64,000 nucleotides of DNA from Nematostella vectensis (lineage: Eukaryota > Cnidaria > Anthozoa > Actiniaria > Edwardsiidae): positions 3,673,597 to 3,737,596 of the forward strand of contig NC_064048.1 of assembly GCF_932526225.1 (NCBI RefSeq). The letters run 5' to 3'. Below, in pieces: positions 11,397-22,119 of the stretch. The number at the start of each line of letters is the position of its first letter. Position 1 is the first letter of the stretch. The translations under genes were made by a program, and so were the position numbers. The notes under the pieces are model-generated. The model did not search any database. It was not told the origin of the DNA and saw nothing but the letters and a program-made list of their open reading frames with translations.

Positions 11397-14300
11397 GTAT
11401 AAAGAAATTAACTTTTGCTAACAATCGCTGTAAATTGTTGAAATATTTAGGGTTCTACTGTTTGAAGTTTCCCTGCGATCGATAAGGTAAACATTCTTAA
11501 ACATGCACATATTTTTTGCTCTTCTACAGTCTTAATTTTTTTCAATCAGGCAGAAAAGGGTAATTTTTTCTAAGAAAAACAAAATAGCATATCATTTTTT
11601 AAGGTAAGTCGAAAATTTGATTGAATCTGTTCATATTGCAAGGGAACAAAACGGATCTATTCCGCAAAATATCTGTTGCGCAGCTCGTTTTTTTGCTGGC
11701 TGGGAAGATATTAGACCCCACGGTTGCTGGGAAAAGAAAGGTCCCGAAGTTTAAAGTCTTATAGACGACTTATTGTAAATATAAGTGTACATATATCAAA
11801 ATCTGACGAAAAGACAAAAAAATATCACTCTCTATATATTTCTCGGATAGGACAACATTTATATACATATATAGTGTAACCAATAACCAAACAGTTATTT
11901 TCTTAAATGGGGGTGGATCTTATCATGGGTACCCTGTGGCTGGCCCCTCATTTCGTGAATCAAAATGGCAAGCCAGTGAATAAATTTGGAATTGCATACA
12001 GACTTCTAGGCAGGTGCTGGTGCATTCAAGCTCATGTGCTTGTTGTATTTTCTGCGATAAGGAAAATACCATAGTCAATAGATGAATTGTCGTCCACGGT
12101 TTTTTGTCCAAATCCCCTGTTTGGGAGAAATAAACATTTTTTTGGTATTATGGTGACGACCGATAGCACTATTGTTTAATGATTTATCCTATTTGGAGCA
12201 ATATACTCAATGATATCCCTTCTCCATCCTCATTTACATGAATAAAACTTGGGTTCCCTGTGTCTGGTGTTGAGTTTAATCAACTGCTGTGCAAAATGTA
12301 TTAAACGGCCAATGACTTTTTTGCTGATTACGACAGTCCAAGGGCTTGCGGTGTCCGGGACAGAGTTGGACCATTAAAGATAATTCGACATAAAATCAAA
12401 ATCGATCGCCATTGTGATTTAGATTGACAGACATTAAAGAGACCAAAAACGACCAAATTTTGCCTAAATTTTCTTGAAATGAGAGGTTTTTTTAATGATA
12501 TTACTTATTTCAATACATAAACGAAAGCAACACACATCTATTTTGAGTAACAAAAACTTTTAACGTTTTGGTCTTTAGCGGAGTAAACAGGATATTTTTG
12601 ATGAATGAAGTACTTGGTGAAGTACTCGGTTGAAAGCGACTTGTTTACATAATATCTGAGTTTTTTCCGATAAAAATCCATTAATGCTTCAAAAAAAAGT
12701 CCATAACTAAAGTCATAATTGTTATCTCGAGTTCTCTGTTTGCAATAGCTTGAGCATTTAAAAAAATATAATATTTTTATTATGGATTAAGCAATGAACA
12801 TTTATTGCTAAATCATCACTTAGAAACGGATAATGCGCTCTAAATATTGCGTAAAGTAGGGAAGTGCTCTGAAAGAAAAATGTTAAAGTTACCTTGTTTT
12901 CGGGCATGGTGATAGTGTGTTGTTGCACTTTCGAGAAAGAGGATATCGGGCGAAACAAATTGTTGAGAACTCTGTCGTGTGGCGGTTCTTATCACCTTTT
13001 TTGCGATAGATAAGAAACGATAGTCAAAATAAAGCGACAGAAACTTTTCTAAGGAAAGAAGGAAAAAAAAAAGCTTTTCTTTGTCGTGCTACATTTCAGA
13101 ACACGCAGAGCGCATAATCATTGAATCATTGCACTCCATATCGACCACTTATCTTTTATTATTACATTATTCTCTAATAAATTGAGGTTTTTATAAGTGG
13201 AAGTTTTTATCTCAGTACATTGGTATAAATACTTACACTGATAGCTGGTAATTAGGATGACGACAATTAAAAGGATATTGACATACTCATCTAAAAATAC
13301 TATTTCTCTTATTCCGAGTTTGTAGTATTTCGAGTCACAATAAAAATCTATTTAAAAAATTGAAAGTCTTTGATTGGCAGTTATTGTTCAATCGGCGGTG
13401 CAAATTATCCAATTATTTTATAAAATGCTTTTATTTAATGGAAGTAAACAATGCGGGAATAACTGTCACATCTTACGCATTTTAATTCCATGGCTGTCCA
13501 GCATAAAACGCAAAGCATTTAAATAGAATATTCTTAAAAAAAAAAAAAAACGTTTGAATATGGAAATAGGTATTACATGATATCATTGGTATGCTATGCA
13601 AATACTCAGAGCCAGGAAGCTTTGAATTTGATTCTTAGTGGAAAAATAAAAGTTGCGCGTTTCCTTGAACCCACAGTTGCCTTGACAACTATTGTATACG
13701 AAAGGAGCTTTTTGGAGCAAAGGGGCGAATTGGCCCAGTTATAAATGGGCTGCTGAATCGTTAATTGAAAATTTCGAAGTGTTTATTTGTTAACAAGAAC
13801 GACATGTCTTCTAGAAAGGTTATTATATTTAAGTGATTTAGTGGATCTTCCCAGAAACATTTCAAGATAATGATAAAAATGAAGTGGATCAAATAGAGGT
13901 GCCTGTTGTGAATGAAACTTGCTTAGAAAATCAGGGAGGATTAGCCAGAAATTACTTCTTTTTAAAGTGTATACAAAGAGGAGATATAGAAGAAATTACC
14001 ATTGGGTGAAATTTTATATCGGACTAAGTGTCGCGGAAGCGCCCTTCACGTTATCTCCCTAAGTGTTTCATTGTCAATTGAATAAATGACCTTGTGTACG
14101 GATTTGAGTATAGAATTGGTCATCGTGCGGTCTCAAAGGGGAATTTTGAGGTGAACCAAAGGTAAGGCTTAATAAAGATTTAGGTTAAAAAACTCCTAAA
14201 AAACACAAAACAGGCGCTTTTTGGTAGTTAGATTTATTTGGGATCAAACGGGGCAGCAATTATGGATTCTGATTACGTATCGGAGGATAGCGACTAATCA

Positions 14301-15597
14301 AGAGGCCATCGATTTGGGGATAAAATTGGGACTCAGTTTGACAGTCATGTTCATCTGCGAAGCCCTCTCAACTACGACGCGTTGGTCTCGTTTGGCAGAT
14401 ATTTTTTTCTTTTTTCAACTCCACATGGTTGAATGTATCGCGATATATGACCAGAAGCTTCACACATGCTCTTGGCTACTTTTTAGGAGGGCTCTAGTTC
14501 AAACATGCTCTGGGTTTTTTTTTAATTATTTTTATTTTTGGAATACCATTCTGTTTTTTAGTGCTCTTTTAAATGTCGCCAAAGAGGGGAAGACCTACAC
14601 ACGAATATACCAACAAATTCAATGGCGCGTGGTAAACTGAACATCTGATCTTAATTACTTCTTTTACCGATAGGAGATAAAAGCAAAACAGCCTATAGAA
14701 TCATCTCGCAATCATCATTTTTAGCGTGCGTTTTTTCCCTATGGTTAGCGATTAACGACGATAAGTGGGTGTTTGTATTGAAAAAAAAAAGGCAATTTGG
14801 TTTAAATCAATGCGACTGGTATATTTTGTTGGCATTTAAAAAGCTAGGTTTTTAACAACTTTTTATACAAGAGTATAATCATAATCAGTTATCTATCAGA
14901 ACGGTAGGGAAGTTTTTAATTATACGCAAAGGGTAGTTGTTATCACATCATGCCTCGATTCATCGTTGCAGGAAAAACCACCGAGTTGAATACGTTCACA
15001 TTCAAGTTTCAATGTATTTTTCATATATCTGTACGACCTGACGACTTTAATTGATACCAACTACATCTTACTTCGAACGACCCACGATCAGTCCCACCCA
15101 CGACGAAGGACCAACGACATCAATTGCCCAAACCCTACGCAAAGGTTTAGTTGTTAATGGTGCTATAACATTTCAGAAAAGAGGCACTTTCAACTGCGAC
15201 ACTCTCAAGAGACTAATTTCTTTACTTGATCTTGTTTCAGGATATAAAGTTAAAATAAAGTGCTGCACTGTATATATATCACATTATTATTAGAAGTCAT
15301 CGAGTAGTGGACAAACTACAATTTCTAATTTTATTTCCTCGATCTTTCAGGATCTTAAAACTGAGTGCTGCACTGTATTAGAAGTCATTATAGAAAATGA
15401 AAGAAAGCATTTAGTGATCTCAAGGTACACAAACTACAAATAGTCGACGAAGCAAAACTCAACACTAAGTCAGCACCTCAAAACAAATACAGGACGTTGG
15501 AAGACTAATATAGGCATCAACGACTAAAAACTCTTCAGACAAAATACTAAGGCGAAGCAAAATACTTTGACTTAAAAATAGGAACCTCAAGGAAGTG
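11397..15597. other. Non-coding interval between weak exon candidates and the GPCR
   Basis: AT-rich sequence with homopolymers. Besides the candidate exon at 13,855-14,005 I see no supported gene. A 139-codon frame at 14,221-14,640 is Phe- and poly-T-derived with no recognisable motif. 15.0-15.6 kb is the immediate upstream region of the GPCR; no TATA box or other clear promoter element stands out. Confidence 0.45.
13855..14005 (+). CDS. Possible internal exon, unidentified protein
   Basis: A 151-nt segment lies between an acceptor (TTCCCAG) and a donor (GTGAAA) and is open in one frame. Its composition looks coded rather than random: an acidic start (QDNDKNEVDQIEVPVVNE) leads into a hydrophobic and basic stretch (ARNYFFLKCIQRGDIEEITIG). 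I recognise no family. It does not join in phase with the signal-peptide candidate at 11.35 kb, so at least one more exon would be needed. A transposon fragment is an alternative. Confidence 0.3.
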
Positions 15598-16175
15598 ATG
15601 AGCGTGGACAATTCAACAATGAGCCCGCAGATGCTCAGCAGTAGCAAAGGCGTCACGTGGTGTGCCCTGTATTCGACAGTAGCATTCCTCGTCGTTCTCT
15701 TCAATCTAGTTACCATGGTAACATTCATATTCGACATCAGACTTCGCCGGCGGCGAAGCATGTACTGTCTAATGAATCTTGCTGTCGCGGATATGCTTGT
15801 GGGATCCCTTCCCATGCCCCTCGCCGTCTATACCTTCGGATTGATGTCGCTTCTTTGGGGAAAACTGGAAAATCTCACTCCAACATGGATCATGTTTCTC
15901 ACAGGTAAGCCCATAGCCAGTGACGTTGGGGCTTCTCTAATAACACCTATTTTAATTAAGGTTGCACCCGCGAACGAAGCACTGCGGGTTACGACAAATG
16001 CGATTCTCCGCGTGCAACCTTATTTGAAATAGGTGTATGTTTGGGTTGGGGCTGGAACGAAATTTGACATTTGAATTTCCATAGCCGTAGCAGCCGCAAA
16101 TTATTGGGGGACTAGGGCAGAGTCACACCCTGCTGCTCATTTCCTTTTAATTCTTGAAAATATGGTGTCGTGTGG

Positions 16176-16206
<31 letters not shown>

Positions 16207-16967
16207 GGAGGGGGGGGGGTGGAGGGGTAGGGGGGCGGGAGAGGAAAGCACGTGCCCCAAAAGCACATTCTACAACGGCCTTGATTTGTCACGGTTGCTT
16301 TGCATAATAGAAATACTCAACACTTATATTTGCATTTACAGGTGCGCACATGTTCACGGGGTTTCTATCACTTCTGTCTCTTGCACTGGTTTCTTTAGAG
16401 CGTGCCTTCGCCGTAGTGTATCCACTACGCATGCGCGCTGTCAAGTCCCGGATGTACTTTGCGGCGATATTAGTCACGTGGTGTCTTGGGTTTATTAGCA
16501 CTGGCGTGTACATAGCTTATGGTGATAACTCGAAGGTTTCTTTCTTCGCGTGGATCATCCCGTGTCTTGTGGCTATCGTGGTTATTTTCGTGTCTTACGT
16601 CATCATCTACTTTCAAGTCAAAAGACAGCACACAATTCACCAGCAACGAGAGATGCGAACTGCTATCAAAAGAGAACGATACCTCGCATTCACCCTTTTT
16701 ATAGTAACAGTGATGTCACTGGTCACGTGGTTGCCCCACGTGATTGTTCAGTGCGTGTGGTTTTTAGAAGCCGTGCCGATAACCTTTGAACAAAATAACG
16801 GGACTATTTGTTTGATGTATGCTAACTCGATTGGGAACCCTGTGGTTTATGTGCTGAGGATGAAGGACTTCAGGAGAGGACTGGTGAGAGTGCTGTGCCG
16901 TGAAGGAAACAGGGTCAATCCATCTGATCTCACACAGACTCACGAGGTTAACACCGCCGCCATGTGA
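15598..16967 (+). CDS. Class A (rhodopsin-like) G protein-coupled receptor, 2 exons
   Basis: Exons 15598-15904 and 16342-16967 join in phase 1 through GTAAGC/TTTACAG to give 310 residues with seven hydrophobic segments. Class-A landmarks are visible: Asn36 in TM1, LAVAD with Asp65 in TM2, E-R-A at 122-124 in place of DRY, Trp149 in TM4, TWLP (Trp232-Pro234) in TM6 and NPVVY at 268-272 in TM7. N-glycosylation sites occur at Asn5 and in ENLT near residue 92. It lacks the TM3-start cysteine (Ile instead), and the second extracellular loop has no Cys, so the usual disulfide is absent. Ligand unknown; it resembles lineage-expanded invertebrate orphan receptors. The first ATG of the exon was chosen as start. 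The tail is short, with a Cys (residue 288) that might be palmitoylated. Confidence 0.9.
15943..16034. mobile_element. Short foldback element in the GPCR intron
   Basis: The left arm ACACCTATTTTAATTAAGGT and the right arm, whose inverted form reads ACACCTATTTCAAATAAGGT, are near-perfect inverted copies continuing into GTTGCAC(C/G)CGCG, around a core of about 35 bp. The same ACACCTATTTCAAATAAGGT string occurs at about 54,128 in a PhoD-gene intron, which suggests a dispersed MITE family. Confidence 0.6.
16182..16242 (+). repeat. (GT)n followed by long G runs in the GPCR intron
   Basis: A GT microsatellite passes directly into G runs broken by single A or T bases, about 100 bp upstream of the exon 2 acceptor. 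On the transcribed strand this could form G-quadruplexes in the pre-mRNA. Confidence 0.75.
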
Positions 16968-18023
16968 AGGCCCGTCTTCAAAAGAGAACGCCAGGGTCCA
17001 AACCGTCTTACTTAGCTAATAGAAAGCATGTATACACCTTTTTAGAAATGGTTAAGTAACAGATCTAGAGCTTAGTACTTAATTAGTACGTAGACAAATT
17101 TAGGAGCATGTGGCTGCTCTTTTATACATTAACATTCTATCAATTTATCACATTATTGGAATTATTCGCTGTTGTGGGGAAAAAAGACACAAAAAAAAAT
17201 GTTAATCGACCTTAAGGTAAAGAACTAATCCAGGACATGGAATAGTCTGAAAGTGGTATCCAAGACACAAGACACTTACATCTATATCATCTATGTAAAT
17301 CCCAGTAGATGTATAAACCCTGAGCCAAGATAGTGATCGACTTTACATGAGCTTATTTAGATCAGAAAGAAGAAAATATTTTGCTGAGGAGTTGGACCAA
17401 CATCACGGTCGACTCACGAAACAGAATTGTGTTAAGCAATTTTACCTGGATGAACTGAGTCGTTCATTGTTGATCTATATATCATATATAAATATCTATA
17501 TATATTTGTATACATATATATAATTTCTTGAAACGTTAGCGCCAAAACAAAAGGATTTTACGAAAGAACGCTATAAGCTGAGAAGATAAAGCATGATTTC
17601 TCATTAGGCAGCACAGATTATATTTCGACGTCGCTCTCAGGGTGGCGGAATACTCTTAATTAAACTCCTAAAATTTGAAAAGTTCTCCTTGATATATCAA
17701 ACACCGGGATGATGATTTATATATATATGTATATATGATAACGCATGCATTCTCTTTTTCGTCTTTTTAAACTAGGGGCGTCTTCTTGCAGAAAGAAATC
17801 CATTCGAGTTAAAAGATTAAAGCTATATACGTCCTATCAATACAAGGTACAAGTTGTAGGGTAAGGGGAATTGATATATGGATATAGCAGTGAAAGAGAT
17901 ATCTGAAAACTAGTGTATTGCTGGTGCCTTCATAGAAATGATGTAATGAAGATCAAATTCAAGATAAAACCTCAGCTTCCACTTTTAGAGTACCCATAAG
18001 AAGGAGACGTTTGTTGGGGAACC
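16968..18023. other. GPCR 3' flank and upstream region of the secreted gene
   Basis: AT-rich, with (TA)n-like microsatellites at about 17,470-17,525 and 17,715-17,740. No coding segment is evident. The region just before 18,024 presumably holds the secreted gene's promoter and 5' UTR, with a good start context (ACCATGA). Confidence 0.5.
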
Positions 18024-21000
18024 ATGAGGGGCTTTCTCGCCTTCTTTTTTGTGTTCATAACTGGCGCTTTAGCAGTTCAGTCACACACTGCTAAGCGTGG
18101 CGATGGACTGCTTTCGATTGAGTCTTCTCCTCTGACAATGCCTGGAAAGAAAGCGCTTTCTGAACCAGAGGTTTGTATGAATTCCCATCTTTTTGATGGA
18201 ACCGGTTAAGTCAAATATCAAGAAAATTTCGTCAAACGCGGTAACTTCCATAAAAGGAAACTATTTATTCTTACTATTTCTTATTTGGAATAGTTGCAAG
18301 TTTTCTGTCATTTTTAAGGCGGTCGTGCCGCGGGGGCTTCGTAAACTTTATGACATGTAATAAGAAGAGAAAAATACCGTGTTTATGATAATCTCTATTT
18401 GGCAATTGAGAAGATCTTTGAAAAGAAACTAAGCTTTTCATCGGTATCAAACCCCAAAAACGACAACGGTTTCTTCATTGTGATTTTTTGAAAAAAAAGG
18501 ACATAAAATCTCAAAATGAGAGTAAAACCAGAAAAGCTTCACTTGATCTATCTTTAATCTAAATAGCCAAAGGGAAAATGACTGCTCTATTGCTCTATAT
18601 ATACTCTCTATTGCTCTTTATATTGCTCTCTATCGATAACTCCATCCTTTGTTGGAAGCACACATCTTAAAGCATCTTAAAGATAAAAAGATTGATTTGT
18701 ATAGTAAGGGGGGATCAAGTATTAAGTTTTAAATATGATAAGTGCGACTCGTTTAGACGTGAAAAATTTCATCGCGACAGTACAGGCTCATTACGCATGC
18801 GCAGAGTGACTTAACAAGCGCAGCGAGATCAAACAAAACGGAAACAAATCGAAACAAAGAAAAAGAAGGTATATTGAATTAATTCTAAAATGACTGTCAC
18901 TGATTATAGTCTGGTACTTGAAGTATCTACTCCCCAAGTATCATACTGGGGCCAATTGAAATTCTTTCAGGAAATATTCCGAGGAAGAAAGCCGTATAAA
19001 ACCTCTGCTCACCGGAGAAATGGACTCGCCATACCGTGGTGGTACCCGGCATCTGTCGTACTGCCGGGTAGTTGTGGGATGCCATGTGGGGGATGCATAC
19101 CGGGCCTACCGGGGATTTTTCCGTGTGGGGGATGCGGACAGTGGATCCCCGGCTGTGGCGGATGCTGTAGTGGTGGGGGGTTCAGTTCGCCAATGTGGAT
19201 CCAAGGTAATATATAGATTTGGGCATTCCATAAAACCAGAGCTCCAAACGAGCAAACCTCTGCTTATTTTCCCTAAATAATTAAAAAAACTATTTAATAT
19301 TATTTTTATTTTTCTGTTTTTTGACGACGTCAACGATTTCACAGATCACGCGGCCAACTTGTTAAACCCCTTTCCCCCACCCTTGATTTCTACAGGACAC
19401 ATAACATTATAAGTTGTCATACGATGTTTCCGCTTCAGGGTAGTTTTACATTTAGTGACGTCATCGATGACGTCACGTAACCATCTCATTGCACTCCACT
19501 TAAAACATACATGACACCTACCAAGTTTGGTTTTCGTATAATGTTTCGTTCATGAAATATATTTATTTTTATTTTGTTGACATCAACATACATATCAGAC
19601 AATCTTGTTTAAAAAACTGTCGTTTTTCTAGCTCGCTCGGCCATTTCCTTATTAGCCATTACATACCATATTTGGGAGTCCGCTTTAATCATTCTTTCAC
19701 TTTTTTGTCGCTCTAGAGCTTTGTAAGTCGAGAATGTTTACGTAAACTTGCAGGAATTCGTGTTTACTACGATTTTGCTGGCAGCCGTCTTGGAAGTGGA
19801 GCCTTGTACTTAACGTTTTGGAATATCACAGATCTCCCGCGCGCTCGCCCCAGGCTCTTTAACACCATTTAGAAAAACGACAGCCATTGATTGATATGTT
19901 TTTTATTTAAGCGACGTCATTGATAACGTCAAAAATCACCCGATTGCTGAAACCCCTTTACCAAATTTGGTTGTCATACGATGTTTCGTCTAGATGAATA
20001 TAGATATGACCTCGGGATAGTTTTGCTTAAAGTGACGTCATCGATGACGTCACTCATCACGTGACCATATATTGGTACCGCTCTGACACATGCATGACAC
20101 CTACCAAGTTTGGTTGTTATACGATGTTTCTTTCACGAAATATGTAGATTGTTTTATTTTGTTGAAGTCAGCATAATTTGCTTCTAGTGAAGTTATCGAA
20201 TTATTCACAATCACGTAACCACATTGGTGCACCCCCTTGACACCTTCATGACACTAAACAAGATTGGTTGTTATATGATGTTTCGTTCATGAGATATGGA
20301 TATTTTTACAAATTTACAGATTTTTTTACAAATTGCAACAGGTATTATAAATTGCGACGTTTATTACAAATTGCGACAGAACACACGCCCTTACATTGGC
20401 TTTCAAAAGATGCTTTATATAATTATCATAACTATATAAAGCCACATAGCTACAAGCCTTTTTTATTTATTATTGTCCATCGTTGCACGCTTTACCATAT
20501 GAAATTAGTCACCAGGCCTTAGATCCTTTTGTTTGCAAACCCCTTAGATCCTTTTGTTTGCAAACCCCAACCAGCATCAGAACCCCATTCAGCAACCATT
20601 AGCCCATCCGACCCCTTACCCATCAAACCCCTTACCCATCCAACCCCTCACCCATCCAACCCCTTACCCATCCAACCCCTTACCCATCCAACCCCTCACC
20701 CATCCAACCTATTACCCATCCAAACCCTTACCCATCCTACCCCTTACCCATCCAACCTATTACCCATCCAACCCCTTACCCATCCAACCCCTTACCCATC
20801 CAACCCCTTACTCATACAACCCCTTACCCATCCAACTACATCACCCCATCCAACCCCTTACCGATCCTACCCCTTACCCATCCAACCCCTTACCCATCCT
20901 ACCCCTTACTCATACAACCCCTTACCCATCAAACCCCTTACCCATCAAACGCCTTTATCATCCAACCCCTTTCCCATCCAACCCCTTACTCCTCCAACCC

Positions 21001-21678
21001 CTTACCCATCAAATTGCATCACCCCTTCCAACCCCATCACCCAATCCAACCCCTTTACCCATCCAACCCCTTACCCATCCTACCCCTTACCCATCCAACC
21101 TATTACCTATCCAACCCCTTACCCATCCAACCCCTTACTCCTCCAACCCCTTACCCATCCAACTGCATCACCCCATCCAACCCCTTACCGATCCTACCCC
21201 TTACCCATCCTACCCCTCCAATCCCTTACCCATCCAACCCCTTACTCATCCAATCCCTTACCCATCCAACCCCTTACTCATCCAACCCCTTACCCATCCA
21301 ACCCCTTCCCCATCCAACTGCATCACCCCATCCAACCCCTTTTTCCTCGCCAAACCACGAACGGTATTATTGTTCTGTATAATCATATTATGACTACGCA
21401 GCGAGTCATTGCTAGCTATTGTCGATTGTGCTTTTCAAGATTGATGTGTATTGTCTTAACAATTGAGTAAGAGTCTTATCCATAATCAAGGCAACTTTAT
21501 GATTGACATACTTCTAGGTTCCGGTTCCGGCTCGGGTGACGACTCCAAAGAAGAGAAAGATAGTGACGACTGCCCTGGGAGGAGAGGGGAGGAAAAAGAC
21601 AGCCCAACTGAAGATTTAGCCCAGATAAAGACGGCGAATAACGGGACACAAAACGGAAAAGTGGCAGGGGAGGGGTGA
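18024..21678 (+). CDS. Secreted Gly/Cys-rich protein with acidic tail, 3 exons (novel)
   Basis: Exons 18024-18170, 18971-19205 and 21518-21678 join in phases 0 and 1 (acceptors TTCTTTCAG and ACTTCTAG) to give 180 residues. Residues 1-20 are a signal peptide (FLAFFFVFITGALA core); Lys24-Arg25 could be a propeptide site. Residues 54-65 are basic. Residues 84-115 hold eight cysteines in a Gly/Pro-rich setting with two PCGGC motifs and a final GCGGCC, and WWYP precedes this cluster. The third exon encodes a GSGSGSG linker and an acidic Lys/Glu/Asp-rich tail with one more Cys, ending at TGA. An AATAAA lies 91 bp past the stop. If exon 2 were not spliced, its frame would stop at 19,216. I recognise no family. 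It could be a structural, nematocyst-related or processed peptide precursor, but function is unknown. Confidence 0.6.
19455..19476. promoter_or_regulatory. Perfect 22-bp palindrome with two CRE octamers, copy 1
   Basis: Two full TGACGTCA octamers (cAMP-response-element type) face each other across a TCGA-centred axis, and the 22 bp are identical on both strands. The same 22 bp recurs at 20,032-20,053, and a degraded version lies near 19,912. Function as a CREB/ATF site is not shown; it may simply be the repeat's consensus. Confidence 0.4.
19617..19883. mobile_element. Foldback element with CTGTCGTTTTTCTA ends
   Basis: The left end CTGTCGTTTTTCTA and the right end TAGAAAAACGACAG are perfect 14-bp inverted repeats 267 bp apart. 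The interior (GTAAACTTGCAGGAATTCGTGTTTAC... and CGCTCGCCCCAGGCTCTTT) has a relative at about 22,540-22,700 in partly inverted order, indicating a dispersed element. Confidence 0.6.
20032..20053. promoter_or_regulatory. Perfect 22-bp palindrome with two CRE octamers, copy 2
   Basis: Identical to the palindrome at 19,455-19,476 while the flanks have diverged. The conservation suggests either a recent common origin or selection on the dimer. Confidence 0.4.
20580..21340 (+). repeat. 16-bp minisatellite (CCCTTACCCATCCAAC)n
   Basis: About 45 units of a 16-bp C-rich repeat with variants (TATTACC, ACTCAT, GATCCT), interrupted by GCATCACCCCATC blocks. Because 16 is not a multiple of 3, each frame cycles through the same Pro-rich 16-residue period, creating overlapping long open frames that are not genes. 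Confidence 0.9.
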
Positions 21679-21768
21679 CGAATATCTACCAAAGACAACA
21701 CTTATAAGTCACGCGGCTTTGATTAACCATGAGAAATGTTACCCGGTTATTTTTGCACAATCACTCCA

Positions 21769-21774
21769 AATAAA
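21769..21774 (+). terminator. Polyadenylation signal AATAAA of the Gly/Cys-rich gene
   Basis: A canonical AATAAA 91 bp downstream of the TGA at 21,676-21,678, on the same strand. It supports 21,518-21,678 as a terminal exon. Confidence 0.55.
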
Positions 21775-22119
21775 GTTGACGCTCTTTCGATTTTATTTTA
21801 TTTGAGATTGTTCAATAGTTGCTGTGTTGATTTCCCGGGGGACCAGGTTTGGACTTCCCTCGAATATTTCCCATTTGCTCAACTTAACCCAAAGGGCATT
21901 TAATTGGCCCCAAAATGCTAGTCCCTCAGGGCCTTCTAGAGAAGCTTATCCCTTAGGGTCTTCTAAAAATTCTGCAATCTTCCAGCCCGTCCCAAACAAT
22001 ACAGATTTAACTTCCTTATTTATGCAGGTTATCTAAATTATGTCACCATTTTTTTACCTCGGATAAAGATCTATTTTGTTTAATTCGGAAAAAGGGCTAT
22101 TTTTTTATTTTATTGGTAT
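21775..22119. other. Short intergenic interval between convergent genes
   Basis: T-rich AT sequence between the 3' ends of the plus-strand Gly/Cys-rich gene and the minus-strand cysteine-rich gene. No feature seen. Confidence 0.5.

Larger units (their letters stand above)
19420..20300. repeat. Diverged repeat series with CRE palindromes
   Basis: A module containing TACCAAGTTTGGTTGT(C/T)ATACGATGTTTC followed by a TGACGTCA-bearing palindrome recurs near 19.43, 19.5, 19.97, 20.1 and 20.26 kb with decay. It fits an old tandem amplification interrupted by the foldback element at 19.6-19.9 kb. Confidence 0.5.
19217..21517. other. Intron 2 of the secreted Gly/Cys-rich gene
   Basis: Non-coding. In order it contains a diverged repeat series with CRE-type palindromes (19.4-20.3 kb), a foldback element (19,617-19,883) and a 16-bp minisatellite (20.58-21.34 kb). 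The long open frames across the minisatellite are a by-product of its period. Confidence 0.55.

Noticed and set aside
14221..14640. 139-codon plus-strand gene
   Set aside because: Phe-rich from poly-T runs, with no motif, weak start and no splice or 3' signal.
18890..19216. Single-exon gene starting at 18,890
   Set aside because: The segment upstream of 18,971 is better read as intron ending in TTCTTTCAG; joining to the signal-peptide exon at 18,024 gives an in-phase secreted protein.
20529..21470. Three overlapping Pro-rich frames up to 313 codons
   Set aside because: They arise from a 16-bp repeat whose period makes all plus frames open; nothing supports translation.
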